From Inhella inkyongensis (GTDB lineage Bacteria; Pseudomonadota; Gammaproteobacteria; Burkholderiales; Burkholderiaceae_C): DNA of 64,000 bases. The notes beneath the pieces were generated by a model. That model did not search any database and was not told where the DNA came from. It was given only the letters and a program-made list of their open reading frames with translations. The translations under genes were made by a program, and so were the position numbers. Position 1 is the stretch's first letter; the number at the start of each line of letters is the position of its first letter. This document shows positions 56,486 to 64,000 of the stretch, piece after piece. Location of the stretch: assembly GCF_005952805.1 (NCBI RefSeq), contig NZ_CP040709.1:1612001-1676000 (forward strand), written 5' to 3'.

Positions 56486-57595
56486 ATGTCTGAATCTGGA
56501 GCTTTGCAAAGCCTGGCCAGCCTTTGGCCCAGGGCCAGTTTGTGGCCCAGGGCCAGCTTATGGCCGCGCGCCAGCCTTTGGCCGCGCGCTAGCCTTTGGC
56601 CTCGTGATGCCGAAGGCTCGGGCGCGAGCATCGACCTCGCCGCGTTGCGCGGCAGTCTGGTGCAGGATCTGGGGCAGGGGCCACGCAGCGTCGAGGTGCC
56701 CCTGGTTGGCACTGCCAATCTGATGCAGTGGGCGGGTTCGGCGCGCGCCCAGTCCTTGCTGCTCGAATCCCTGGGCGGGCTGCGCGTGCGCAGCGACGAG
56801 AAGCTGGGTTGTGCCTGGGTCGAGCGCCTGGTCGAAGTTGCTGGTCGATTGGAGTGGCGGTCGCTGTGCAAACTCTATCGCCCACCGCAGGCCTATTTCC
56901 GCGCCCAGATCGCGCTGGTCGATGCCCAGCTGCCATTGCGCGAGAGCCGGGCCTATGAACTGCAGGCCCAGGCCGACGCCGCCATCGAGTATTTCTTTGC
57001 CCTGCTGCAGTGGGGCCCCGGGCAGCGCCCGCATTCTCAGGAATTCCTGGCCCTGGCCCTGGCGCAACTGCAGTCTGTTCAGATGCGTCTGAAGCAAATG
57101 CTGGCCTGCCCGCGCCCGCATCGCTTGCAGCCGCGGCTGATCCCGTTTCTCGATGTGCCCGGGCATGGCAGCCTGCCCAGTGGCCATGGGGGGGAATCAC
57201 ATCTGGTGGCGGCCCTGCTGGGGCATTGGTTGGGCCTGTCCGGTGCTCGGCCCGAAGAACAAGCCATGCTGGAGCGATTGGCATTGCGCATTGCCGAGAA
57301 CCGGGTGGTGGCGGGCCTGCATTACCCGATCGACAACGTGGCTGGGCGCCTGCTGGGCGAGACCCTGTTTCGCCATTGGCTGGCGGTGTTGGAGCGCCAG
57401 CCTGTGCAGCAAACCCGCTTCGGCAGCGAAGGGGATTGGCAGGCTGAGCTGGCGCAGCCCGAGCAAGGGGCACCGCAGGAGGGCCAGTCGCCCCTGGCCC
57501 ATAGGCTCTGTGCGGTCGAGTCCGATTCCGTGCCAGCCAACCCCATGCCCGACCATGCCGAGCTCTGGCGTCTGGCCTGCGCTGAATGGCGATGA
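56486..57595 (+). CDS. PAP2-type phosphatase (vanadium haloperoxidase-related) with WPRASL repeats
   Basis: 369 residues. The phosphatase signature is complete: KQMLACPRP (K203-X6-R210-P211), PSGHG (231-235) with the catalytic His, and NRVVAGLHYPID (N272-R273...H279-X3-D283), where the usual Ser is Asn. Such enzymes remove phosphate from lipids or small phosphate esters, or act as haloperoxidases. The N-terminus has five perfect ASLWPR hexamers (residues 11-40). No signal peptide and no membrane helices are seen, so it is likely cytoplasmic, unlike most PAP2 proteins. ATG 56486 follows AGGAGG. It overlaps the next gene by an ATGA. Confidence 0.82.
   Translation: MSESGALQSLASLWPRASLWPRASLWPRASLWPRASLWPRDAEGSGASIDLAALRGSLVQDLGQGPRSVEVPLVGTANLMQWAGSARAQSLLLESLGGLRVRSDEKLGCAWVERLVEVAGRLEWRSLCKLYRPPQAYFRAQIALVDAQLPLRESRAYELQAQADAAIEYFFALLQWGPGQRPHSQEFLALALAQLQSVQMRLKQMLACPRPHRLQPRLIPFLDVPGHGSLPSGHGGESHLVAALLGHWLGLSGARPEEQAMLERLALRIAENRVVAGLHYPIDNVAGRLLGETLFRHWLAVLERQPVQQTRFGSEGDWQAELAQPEQGAPQEGQSPLAHRLCAVESDSVPANPMPDHAELWRLACAEWR
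56516..56605 (+). repeat. Five 18-bp repeats coding ASLWPR
   Basis: Five in-frame units of 18 bp at the start of the PAP2-type gene, each coding Ala-Ser-Leu-Trp-Pro-Arg. The DNA units differ by several silent bases, so the repeat is kept at the protein level rather than being a fresh slippage product. Confidence 0.92.
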
Positions 57596-59454
57596 GTCGC
57601 CCTCAATGGCTGGCGCCCCAAGAAGCGCGCCCCGGCGACCCCTATCTGCAGTGGGCTCAGGCCTGTGAGTGGACAGGGCTGAGTTTGGGGCCGGGAACGC
57701 ATTTGAGCTTCCTGGTGCGCCGGCGCTCGGGCGACAACTGGGCGCAGCTGCAAAAAAGCCTGCCCAGTGCTGCGCGCCTGCGCCCACCCGCGAAGCAGGG
57801 CGCCCTGCACGCGAGCCTGGATTGCCCGGTGGGGGACCTGCCCGCCGTGATGGCGCAGTTCGAGTGGGTGGAGCTGGCGCAGCCCCTGCAGCCCTATGCG
57901 CCGCAGGCCTTGCCTGCTTTCAATGAGGCGGCTCCAGACCTGGTGATCGGCGTGATCGACCAAGGCGGCGCGCCGCTGCAGCGCTGTTTTGGCGATCCGG
58001 ATCGGCCCGGCCAGACACGGTTGCGATCCTTCTGGGATCAGTCCGAGGCACCGACCGGCGCTGACTGGCGTGCGGCGCCTGCAGGCTATGGCCGGGTGCT
58101 GGATGGTGAAACCCTGAATCGCCTTTATGCGCAGAGCCCCGACGCGCGTAGCGAGTTGAATTGCTACCGAGAACTCGGGCTGATGGATCTGGTCGAGGCC
58201 GCCACGGCCGGCCGCCCCGACCATGCCACCCATGTGCTCGATACCCTGGCCGGGCTGCCGGCGCCAATGCCGGCTGCGGCGGCGGCCAAGCCCGCCCGGT
58301 TGGATCACGCCGCCCGGGCTGCCCTGGTGCTGGTTTCGGTGCCGGCCACGCCGGCGCGACAGAGCACCGGCACGGCGTCGCTGGCGCAGCTGTTGGACGC
58401 GATGGAATTCGTGTTGCAGCAGGCCCAGGCCCTGGCGCCCAGAGCCCCGGTGCTGATCAATCTGAGCCTGGGGGTGCAGGCCGGTCCGCATGACGGGACG
58501 ATGGCCATTGAGCGGGCCATCGACGACATGATGCGCATGCATCCCCAACTGCTGGTGCTGATGGCGGCCGGCAATCGCAGCGCGCAGGCCATGAATGCCA
58601 GCGGCCGCCTGAGCTCGCAGCACAGCGTTGAGGCGCCGGCCCGGCTGGCTTGGCGGCTGCAGCCCCAGGATCCCAGCGACAGCTTTCTGGAGCTGTGGTG
58701 GCGCGCCCCCAGCCGAGAGGCCGCCCAGGCCCTGCGCTGGCGCGTCTGCCCGCCGGGGTCCGAGCCTTCGGCCTGGTTGGCGCCGGGCCAGGTGCAGACC
58801 TGGGCCGCTGGCAGCCGACCCCTGGCGTGCGCCTGGGCCGAGCCCGGCTTGGGCCTGCGCGGCCGGGCGCTGCTGGCCTTGGCGCCGGTGCTGGGTGCGC
58901 GCGGCGGCGTACCGGCGGGCCCGTGGTGGATCGAACTGGCGCTGGCTGGCTCCAGCGCTGAGTTGCGACTTGATGCCTGGGTGCAGGGCGACCAGCCGCG
59001 GCTGCATCTTGGGGCGCCGGTGCAGTCCTATCTGGAGGCCGCCATCGGCCTGGGCCTGGAGGCCGGCGGCAGCCTGAATGCTCTGGCCACTGGCGGACTG
59101 CCGCTGGTGGTGGGTGCGGCCACGGCCGATGAGGGACGGCCCAGCGTTTACGCGGCGCGCAGCCCACACGCGGCCGAAGTTCAGGCCCTGGGTGCGGCTG
59201 ATGAATCGGTCTTCGCGCCAGGTCTGCTGGCCGCTGGGCCGCTGTCAGGCCAATGGATGCGCATGGCGGGCTCCAGCGTGGCCACCCCGGTGGTGGCGCG
59301 GCATTGGGCCAATGCCTTGGCCGAAGGGTTGCGTTTGCCGGTGCGCAATGCGGCGGCTTGGCGCCACGGCCAGCGCGCGCATGGAAACTCCGGGGTTTGG
59401 CGCCCGGGTCGGCCCAGCGGACTTGAAGGGCTGCTTGGCGCCTCGGCTTCCTGA
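57592..59454 (+). CDS. Subtilisin-like serine protease (S8)
   Basis: 620 residues. The S8 triad is in order: Asp123 in VIGVIDQGG, His211 in DHATHV, Asn328 in AAGN (oxyanion), Ser562 in GSSVATPVVA. About 230 residues lie between the Asn and Ser sites, longer than in secreted subtilisins. There is no signal peptide or obvious propeptide, so it may act inside the cell on a specific protein. The ATG overlaps the PAP2 stop (ATGA), so the two are co-translated. The substrate is unknown. Confidence 0.85.
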   Translation: MSRPQWLAPQEARPGDPYLQWAQACEWTGLSLGPGTHLSFLVRRRSGDNWAQLQKSLPSAARLRPPAKQGALHASLDCPVGDLPAVMAQFEWVELAQPLQPYAPQALPAFNEAAPDLVIGVIDQGGAPLQRCFGDPDRPGQTRLRSFWDQSEAPTGADWRAAPAGYGRVLDGETLNRLYAQSPDARSELNCYRELGLMDLVEAATAGRPDHATHVLDTLAGLPAPMPAAAAAKPARLDHAARAALVLVSVPATPARQSTGTASLAQLLDAMEFVLQQAQALAPRAPVLINLSLGVQAGPHDGTMAIERAIDDMMRMHPQLLVLMAAGNRSAQAMNASGRLSSQHSVEAPARLAWRLQPQDPSDSFLELWWRAPSREAAQALRWRVCPPGSEPSAWLAPGQVQTWAAGSRPLACAWAEPGLGLRGRALLALAPVLGARGGVPAGPWWIELALAGSSAELRLDAWVQGDQPRLHLGAPVQSYLEAAIGLGLEAGGSLNALATGGLPLVVGAATADEGRPSVYAARSPHAAEVQALGAADESVFAPGLLAAGPLSGQWMRMAGSSVATPVVARHWANALAEGLRLPVRNAAAWRHGQRAHGNSGVWRPGRPSGLEGLLGASAS

Positions 59455-59466
59455 GGTCTTGAGTCC

Positions 59467-59898
59467 ATGCGCATTGGTGAATTGGCGGCCGCGGCCGCCA
59501 CCGGGGCTGACACCATCCGGTTCTACGAACGCGAGGGTCTGATGGCGGCCCCTCCACGCAGCGCCGCCAATTACCGCCGCTACGGCCCGGAGCATCTGCA
59601 GCGCCTGCGCTTGATTCGCCATGCCCGCTCGCTCGGGCTGTCGTTGGACGAGGTGCGTGCGCTGCTGAGGGCTTTGGACCAGCCCGCCAGCCATCATGTA
59701 GATGCCTTGGTGGACCAGCACCTGGCCCATGTGCGCGCGCGCATCCAGGAGCTGCAGGCGCTGGAGCAAAGTCTGCTGGCGCTACGCACCCAGTGCGAGG
59801 GTGGCAGGGATGCCTGCGGCATCCTGGCCGGCCTGCAGCGTGCCGCCACCGAATCCGGCGGAGTGCCGGGGCCGGTGGTGGATGGCTTGCATCCTTAG
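59467..59898 (+). CDS. MerR-family regulator (CadR/PbrR-like)
   Basis: 143 residues: MRIGELAAAAATGADTIRFYEREGLM (HTH), SANYRRYGPEHLQRLRLIRHARSLGLSLDEVRALL, a dimerization helix, and a C-terminal metal loop CEGGRDACGIL. This fits the Cd/Pb-responsive MerR group with the C-terminal Cys pair, but the first metal-binding cysteine expected at about residue 77 is replaced (PASHHVDALVD, with two His). Metal response therefore needs checking. No heavy-metal pump lies next to it. Its stop overlaps the 3-prime end of the M56 gene by 4 bases. Confidence 0.88.
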   Translation: MRIGELAAAAATGADTIRFYEREGLMAAPPRSAANYRRYGPEHLQRLRLIRHARSLGLSLDEVRALLRALDQPASHHVDALVDQHLAHVRARIQELQALEQSLLALRTQCEGGRDACGILAGLQRAATESGGVPGPVVDGLHP

Positions 59899-61433
59899 GG
59901 TGTGATGCGGCGGGGCGTCAATTCGATGCGCACCAGGCGGGGATCCTCGGGGCTGTTGAACTCCAGGGTGGCGCGTTGTCCGTTCTTGGCGATCAGGCGC
60001 GGCTTCATGCTGCGGCCGTTGATGCTCCCTTCAAACGCCAGGCCGACGCCATCGCCCGAATAGGCCTGGGCCTTCAGTTGGCCGAGCAGGTCAAATTGCG
60101 GCCCGCCCAGCGTGAGCGTCTGCGCCTCGCCAAGCTGCAGCTTGATCTCAGCCTGAGCGGCCTGTTTGTCGTCCACAAATGCGACCAGGCTCAGCGCCAC
60201 GCTGCCGCGTTGGTCGGGGTCCAGGATCGGTGCCGGTGCGGCGCGATGGATGGCCAGGACGAGCTTTCGGCTGCGTTCATTGGGGTTGTCAATGGCCAGT
60301 TGAAGCGGCTGACCCAGCTGCACGATTCCTTCGCCTTCTGACGATGTGTTGGTGGGGAAGCCCAGATTCAGATGCGCCTGGACGCGGTGGCTGTCCTTGG
60401 CCTGCGCCTGGGCCTTCAGCGTGACGAGCAGAGGCTGGCTGTCGTCGAAGGCCTTGAGGCGGACCGATGCGCCGGTCTTGGGGTCAATGGACAGCACTTG
60501 CTGGTCCAGCCGGCGGTCACCGGCCCAGGTTTCCAGCACGAACTGCGGCGCGGCGGCGGACTGCGTCTTGGCGGGCTCCGCCGGAGCACCCCGTTGCGGG
60601 CTCATGGCCCAAGCCGCGCCGCCCAGGAGCAGGGCGCTGAGCAGGGCGATCCAGGGGCGGGCGACACGGGCTTGCTGGGACTTGAGCATGCGAATCCTTT
60701 CGATCAGGGGATGGGGGGCGAAGGCGCTGAAGGGCAGGGCATCCAGACCGGGCTGGGCCTTGGCCAGCGCTCGCAGATAGCGGCCGGTTTGGTCGGGATG
60801 CCGTCGCAAGACCTGGGCATCGGCGGCCAGCTCTTGGTCGCCGCGAAGGCGGTGCAGTGCCCACCAGGCCAAGGGGTTGAACCATTGGCTCAGCCACCAC
60901 AGGGTTGCCAGCAGGTTCCAGAGGTTGTCGGCCCGCTGGGCATGCACGCGTTCGTGGGCCAGGATCAAGCGACGCTCTGCCGGTTCAAAGCGATGGCGAA
61001 AGTCGGCCGGCAGCCAGAGCCGGGCACGCCACAAACCCACCCAGGCGGGGCTATGGCCGGCCGGCAGGCGACGCTGGCGCAGTTGGCGCGCGAAGCGTGC
61101 ATGGCGCGTCAACAGCAGCAGCGCGAACGCCGCAACACCGGTGGCCCATAGTGGCAGCCAGGGCATACCTGCTGCCGGGGTGGCGGTCAGCCACGCGCGC
61201 GGCGCCGCGCTCAGCTCATCCACACGCAGCACCAGCAGGGGCTCGGCAGGTGCCTGCGGCATGTCGGGGAGTAGAGGGGCCAGTGCCACGACGGCCAAGA
61301 CCAGCGGCAGCGAACCCCATGCGCCATAAAGCGCCGCCGGACCACCGAGGCGCAGCAGGAGGGGGCGCATCAGCGCCAGGGCCAGCACCGTGGCACTCGA
61401 GGCCAACGTCAACAGGGTGAGCGTGTCACTCAT
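59895..61433 (-). CDS. M56 family membrane metalloprotease (BlaR1-like)
   Basis: 512 residues. Membrane segments at the N-terminus (SATVLALALMRPLLLRL, LPLVLAVVALAPLL, ATGVAAFALLLLTRH), then the zinc motif RLILAHERVHAQRADN (HExxH type) and WLSQWFNPLAWWALHRLRGDQELAADA, typical of BlaR1/MecR1. The following helix LLSALLLGGAAWAM crosses the membrane again, and the periplasmic C-terminus (about 220 residues) is a beta-rich region without the penicillin-binding sensor of BlaR1. It may sense another ligand and degrade BlaI. Starts at ATG 61433, overlapping the blaI stop. Confidence 0.88.
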   Translation of the reverse strand: MSDTLTLLTLASSATVLALALMRPLLLRLGGPAALYGAWGSLPLVLAVVALAPLLPDMPQAPAEPLLVLRVDELSAAPRAWLTATPAAGMPWLPLWATGVAAFALLLLTRHARFARQLRQRRLPAGHSPAWVGLWRARLWLPADFRHRFEPAERRLILAHERVHAQRADNLWNLLATLWWLSQWFNPLAWWALHRLRGDQELAADAQVLRRHPDQTGRYLRALAKAQPGLDALPFSAFAPHPLIERIRMLKSQQARVARPWIALLSALLLGGAAWAMSPQRGAPAEPAKTQSAAAPQFVLETWAGDRRLDQQVLSIDPKTGASVRLKAFDDSQPLLVTLKAQAQAKDSHRVQAHLNLGFPTNTSSEGEGIVQLGQPLQLAIDNPNERSRKLVLAIHRAAPAPILDPDQRGSVALSLVAFVDDKQAAQAEIKLQLGEAQTLTLGGPQFDLLGQLKAQAYSGDGVGLAFEGSINGRSMKPRLIAKNGQRATLEFNSPEDPRLVRIELTPRRITP

Positions 61434-61797
61434 GGTCTTGCTGATCCAAGAGTTTGCGCAAGGCCGCGCGATCGGCCGCGCTGAGCTTGCGCTGGCTGCT
61501 GAACTGCGCCACCAGGGGTGCGAGCTGGCCGCCAAACAGGCGATCGAGCAAGCTGATGCTCTGGCTGCCTACCCAGTCCTCGCGCGCCAGCAAAGGGCGG
61601 TAAAGGTAGCGTCGGCCGTCCTTGTCGGCGGCGATGGCACCCTTGTTGAGCAGGCGGTTGAGCAGGGTTTTGATGGTGGCGAGCTGCCAATCCTGCTGGC
61701 CCGCCAGGGCGGCGGCGATGTCGTCGGCCGACTGCGGTGCGCGCTGCCACAGCAGCTCCATCACCTGGGCTTCGGCCTCACTGATGCTGGGTTTCAT
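61426..61797 (-). CDS. BlaI/MecI-family repressor
   Basis: 123 residues with the winged HTH of the family (ISEAEAQVMELLWQRAPQSADDIAAALAGQQDWQLATIKTLLNRLLNKGAIAADKDGRRYLYRPLL). It represses its own operon and is cleaved by the M56 protease. Two operator-like dyads lie just upstream. No beta-lactamase gene is next to it, so the real target is unclear; the serine hydrolase at 21-22 kb is far away. Confidence 0.93.
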   Translation of the reverse strand: MKPSISEAEAQVMELLWQRAPQSADDIAAALAGQQDWQLATIKTLLNRLLNKGAIAADKDGRRYLYRPLLAREDWVGSQSISLLDRLFGGQLAPLVAQFSSQRKLSAADRAALRKLLDQQDHE

Positions 61798-61800
61798 AGT

Positions 61801-61843
61801 TCGATTACTTGTGTAAACGATTGAAGTTTACGTATGTAATCGA
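61801..61843 (-). promoter_or_regulatory. BlaI-type operator
   Basis: Two dyads of the form TTAC-N4-GTAA, at 61805-61816 and 61828-61839, lie 8 and 31 bases upstream of the blaI ATG. Together they form a larger inverted repeat (TCGATTAC...GTAATCGA). This matches the spaced dyads of BlaI/MecI/CopY operators. Confidence 0.75.
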
Positions 61844-61859
61844 TGGGGCGCTTACGGGA

Positions 61860-63776
61860 TTACCCCTGCTGCAGTGCGCGGGCGATGGCGCCGCGCTTGA
61901 CCGTGGGTTTCGGGACCCGGATCTCCTCGAACCAGCGCCGCGTGTCCCAGTCCAGCCCCACGCCGTGCATGAAGTTGTAGAGCGCGCGCTTCAGGCCCAG
62001 GCCCAGGCGGTCGTGGTCCGTCCCCGTGGGGTCGATGAAACCGATGTCGTTCTTGGAGAAATTCCCGGCCGGCAGCGGGATGAGTTGCACGCCGAACTGC
62101 TCGGGGTTTTGGCCCACGGGCGAGTGCACGGTGCAGGCAAAGCGGTGGAAGAAGCCGCTGTGGATGCAGCCTTCCTCGAAGAGCTGGCGCACGTATTCAA
62201 GCGCGTCCACCGTGTCCTGTGCGGTCTGGGTGGGAAAGCCATACATCAGGTAGGCGTGGACCAGCACGCCCTGGTCGGCGAAGGCCTTGGTCACGCGCGC
62301 CACCTGCTCGACGCTGACACCCTTGTTCATGAGCTTGAGCAGCCGGTCCGAGGCCACCTCCAGCCCGCCGCTGATGGCGATGCAGCCACTCTCGGCCAGG
62401 CGCTCCGCCAGGGCGGGGGTGAAGGTCTTCTCGAAGCGCACATTGCCCCACCAGCTGATGGAAAGCCGGCGGCGCACGATCTCGTCGGCCAGGGCCTTCA
62501 GCACCTTCGGAGGCGCCGCTTCGTCCACGAAGTGAAAGCCGGTCTGGCCGGTCTCGGCCACGATGGCCTCGATGCGATCCGCCAGCACCTCGGCGGTGGT
62601 GGCCTCGTAGCGGCCGATGTAGTCCAGGCCCACGTCGCAAAAGCTGCACTTCTTCCAGTAGCAGCCCAGGGCCACGGTCAGCTTGTTCCAGCGCCCGTCG
62701 CTCCACAGCCGGTGCATGGGGTTGAGCATGTCCAAGAGGCTCAGGTACTGGTTCAGCGGCAGGCCTTCCCAGGTGGGGGTTCCCACCTCGTCGAAGGGCA
62801 CCTCGGCTTCGCCCAAGCCCGCGATGTAGCGCACCGCGCCCTCTTCGCGCAGGAAGCTGCGCACCAGCCGGCTCTTGCTCCGCTTTCCCTGCAGATGCTC
62901 GATCAAGGCCAGCAGCACGCGCTCGCCGGCATCCAGGGTCACGAAGTCAAAGAAGTCGAACACGCGCGGCTCGGCCAGCTCGCGCAGCTCGGTGTTCACA
63001 TAACCGCCGCCCAGCGCGATGGGCAGCTTTGGGTGGGCGCGCTTGAGTGCCTGGGCCATGCGAAAGGCACCGTACACCGAACCTGGGAAGGGGCAGGAGA
63101 TCAGCACCAGCTGCGGGTCCTTATCGGCCACGGCCGCCAAGGCCAGCTGTTCCAGCATCTGGTCGACGACCGTGGCGGGCGCGGCCAGGGCCTGCGCCAG
63201 GGGCTCGAAGCTGGGCTGGCTCATGGCCAGGCTCTCGGCGTAGCGCACGAACTCGAAGCGCGGGTCCAAGGCCTCGCGCACCGCGTCGGCCAAATCGTTC
63301 AGGAAGAGGGTGGCCAGATGGCGGGCGCGGTCCTGCGCGCCCAGCGTGCCAAAGGCCCAGGACAGCGGATCGGGCTCGTCCTCCTGGCCTGGGATGCCCA
63401 CATCCACCGGCGCGAAGCGCGGCCCCTCGGGCAGGTAGGCGCGGCCGTTGATGCGGTGCGCCAGCGTGGGGTCGCGGCCCTGCAAAAAGGCCAGCACCCG
63501 GGGCGTGACCTGGGCGATGCGATCGGCTTCAACCAAATGGAACTGCAGCGCCGGGCCGGGATTGGGAACCCGGGCCGCCGCCTCACGCAGTGCGGTCAGG
63601 CCTTCGGTGCTGAAGAGGCGCAGCACCAGGCCCAGGGCCAGATCGGCTTGGCTGGCGTCCACCCCCTGGCGGCGCAGAAAGCCGGTCAGGTAGGCGGTGG
63701 CGGGGTAGGGGGTGTTGAGCTGCGTCATCGGCGGGATGAGCGACAGCACGCGGAATCCGGGCGTCATGCCCGGCAT
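61860..63776 (-). CDS. B12-binding radical SAM protein with CX4CX2C cluster motif
   Basis: 638 residues. The N-terminal half looks like a cobalamin-binding region (VLSLIPPMTQLNTPYPATAYLTGFLRRQG; LVLISCPFPGSVYGAFRMAQALKRAHPKLPIALGGGYVNTELREL). The radical SAM part has the cluster motif CYWKKCSFCDV, in which the first two cysteines are four residues apart instead of three, followed by GFHFVDEAAPP and IAISGGLEVASDRLLKLMNKG. Its substrate is unknown. The start is ATG 63776; ATG 63767 is possible. It is 24 bases downstream on the strand of an incomplete gene. Confidence 0.88.
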   Translation of the reverse strand: MPGMTPGFRVLSLIPPMTQLNTPYPATAYLTGFLRRQGVDASQADLALGLVLRLFSTEGLTALREAAARVPNPGPALQFHLVEADRIAQVTPRVLAFLQGRDPTLAHRINGRAYLPEGPRFAPVDVGIPGQEDEPDPLSWAFGTLGAQDRARHLATLFLNDLADAVREALDPRFEFVRYAESLAMSQPSFEPLAQALAAPATVVDQMLEQLALAAVADKDPQLVLISCPFPGSVYGAFRMAQALKRAHPKLPIALGGGYVNTELRELAEPRVFDFFDFVTLDAGERVLLALIEHLQGKRSKSRLVRSFLREEGAVRYIAGLGEAEVPFDEVGTPTWEGLPLNQYLSLLDMLNPMHRLWSDGRWNKLTVALGCYWKKCSFCDVGLDYIGRYEATTAEVLADRIEAIVAETGQTGFHFVDEAAPPKVLKALADEIVRRRLSISWWGNVRFEKTFTPALAERLAESGCIAISGGLEVASDRLLKLMNKGVSVEQVARVTKAFADQGVLVHAYLMYGFPTQTAQDTVDALEYVRQLFEEGCIHSGFFHRFACTVHSPVGQNPEQFGVQLIPLPAGNFSKNDIGFIDPTGTDHDRLGLGLKRALYNFMHGVGLDWDTRRWFEEIRVPKPTVKRGAIARALQQG

Positions 63777-63783
63777 TGTCCCG

Positions 63784-64000
63784 TCAGAGATCCTTGCGCA
63801 TCAGCCATTGGTGCAGGGGCGTGCGCTCAAAGCCGCAGCGCAGCAGGGCCTCGCCGCCCAAATCGGGGCGCTGCAACTCGCCGACCTGGATGGGCTGCGC
63901 ACCTTGCCGCGGCAGCCAGGCCCGCAGCAGGGCCTCGGCGTCTTGCTGGCCCGGCGAGCGGTCGACCAGCGAGCGGATCTGCCAGGGCTTGTCGCCGCCG
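63784..64000 (-). CDS. C-terminal part of an unknown gene, possibly GNAT-type
   Basis: About 71 codons before the TGA at 63786-63784; the start is outside the window. The ending GGEALLRCGFERTPLHQWLMRKDL resembles the last strand of many GNAT acetyltransferases (A-GF----PL--W-MRK), but the active core is missing. It is upstream of the radical SAM gene on the same strand, with an 8-bp gap, and may be in one operon. Confidence 0.55.
   Translation of the reverse strand, partial: GGDKPWQIRSLVDRSPGQQDAEALLRAWLPRQGAQPIQVGELQRPDLGGEALLRCGFERTPLHQWLMRKDL

Overview
This 64 kb window is GC-rich, densely coded bacterial chromosome with no plasmid or phage backbone genes and no transposase. The gene set points to a betaproteobacterium of order Burkholderiales, most likely the Roseateles/Inhella/Rubrivivax type: PhaR and 3-hydroxybutyrate dehydrogenase (polyhydroxyalkanoate metabolism), the order smpB-ratA-rnfH-guaB-guaA, phaR next to rimO, argH beside an algZ/algR pair, an OmpR/RisS pair, a small H-NS protein, and a short SRP RNA with the family core. 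The genus is inference; no 16S gene is present.

Layout: 0-8 kb holds dnaG-rpoD, an H-NS-like protein, a periplasmic iron-type binding protein, yggX and argA. 8-16.3 kb holds hrpA and a tandem pair of kinase-HDOD proteins, the first a pseudokinase, the second an active-looking kinase with HDOD and GAF domains. 16.4-22.3 kb is accessory: a LysR regulator divergent from a GST/tautomerase/NTF2-like/DsbA-like operon, an ECF42-type sigma factor with its YCII partner, and a serine hydrolase lipoprotein. 22.4-25.2 kb is a QseBC-like two-component operon bracketed by two inverted MITE-like elements, next to the SRP RNA gene. 25.2-36.4 kb holds a Kelch lipoprotein, a CadC-like regulator, a divergent PurM-like enzyme, RisS/OmpR, BdhA, a hydrolase, RelA and tRNA-Val. 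36.5-42.2 kb holds a porin with a phosphate-binding-like partner, a methyltransferase, phaR, rimO and metC-like. 42.2-49.1 kb is the smpB-ratA-rnfH-guaBA block, with an MFS exporter between guaB and guaA. 49.2-54.6 kb holds a binding protein, dinB, argH and algZR. 54.7-59.5 kb is an unfamiliar three-gene cassette (degenerate cyclase/TolB/TPR protein, PAP2-type phosphatase with hexapeptide repeats, subtilisin-like protease) at the place where hemC is usually found after algR. 59.5-64 kb holds a MerR regulator, a BlaI/M56 pair with a clear operator, a radical SAM protein and a cut-off gene.

The most unusual signal is non-coding. Two families of MITE-like elements with terminal inverted repeats (273-344 bp, and 274 bp with CTAG ends) and three separate cases of gene 3-prime ends duplicated together with palindromes (yggX, smpB and a binding-protein gene) show that stop-codon regions are being remodelled repeatedly. 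One element supplies the last 23 codons of the LysR gene.
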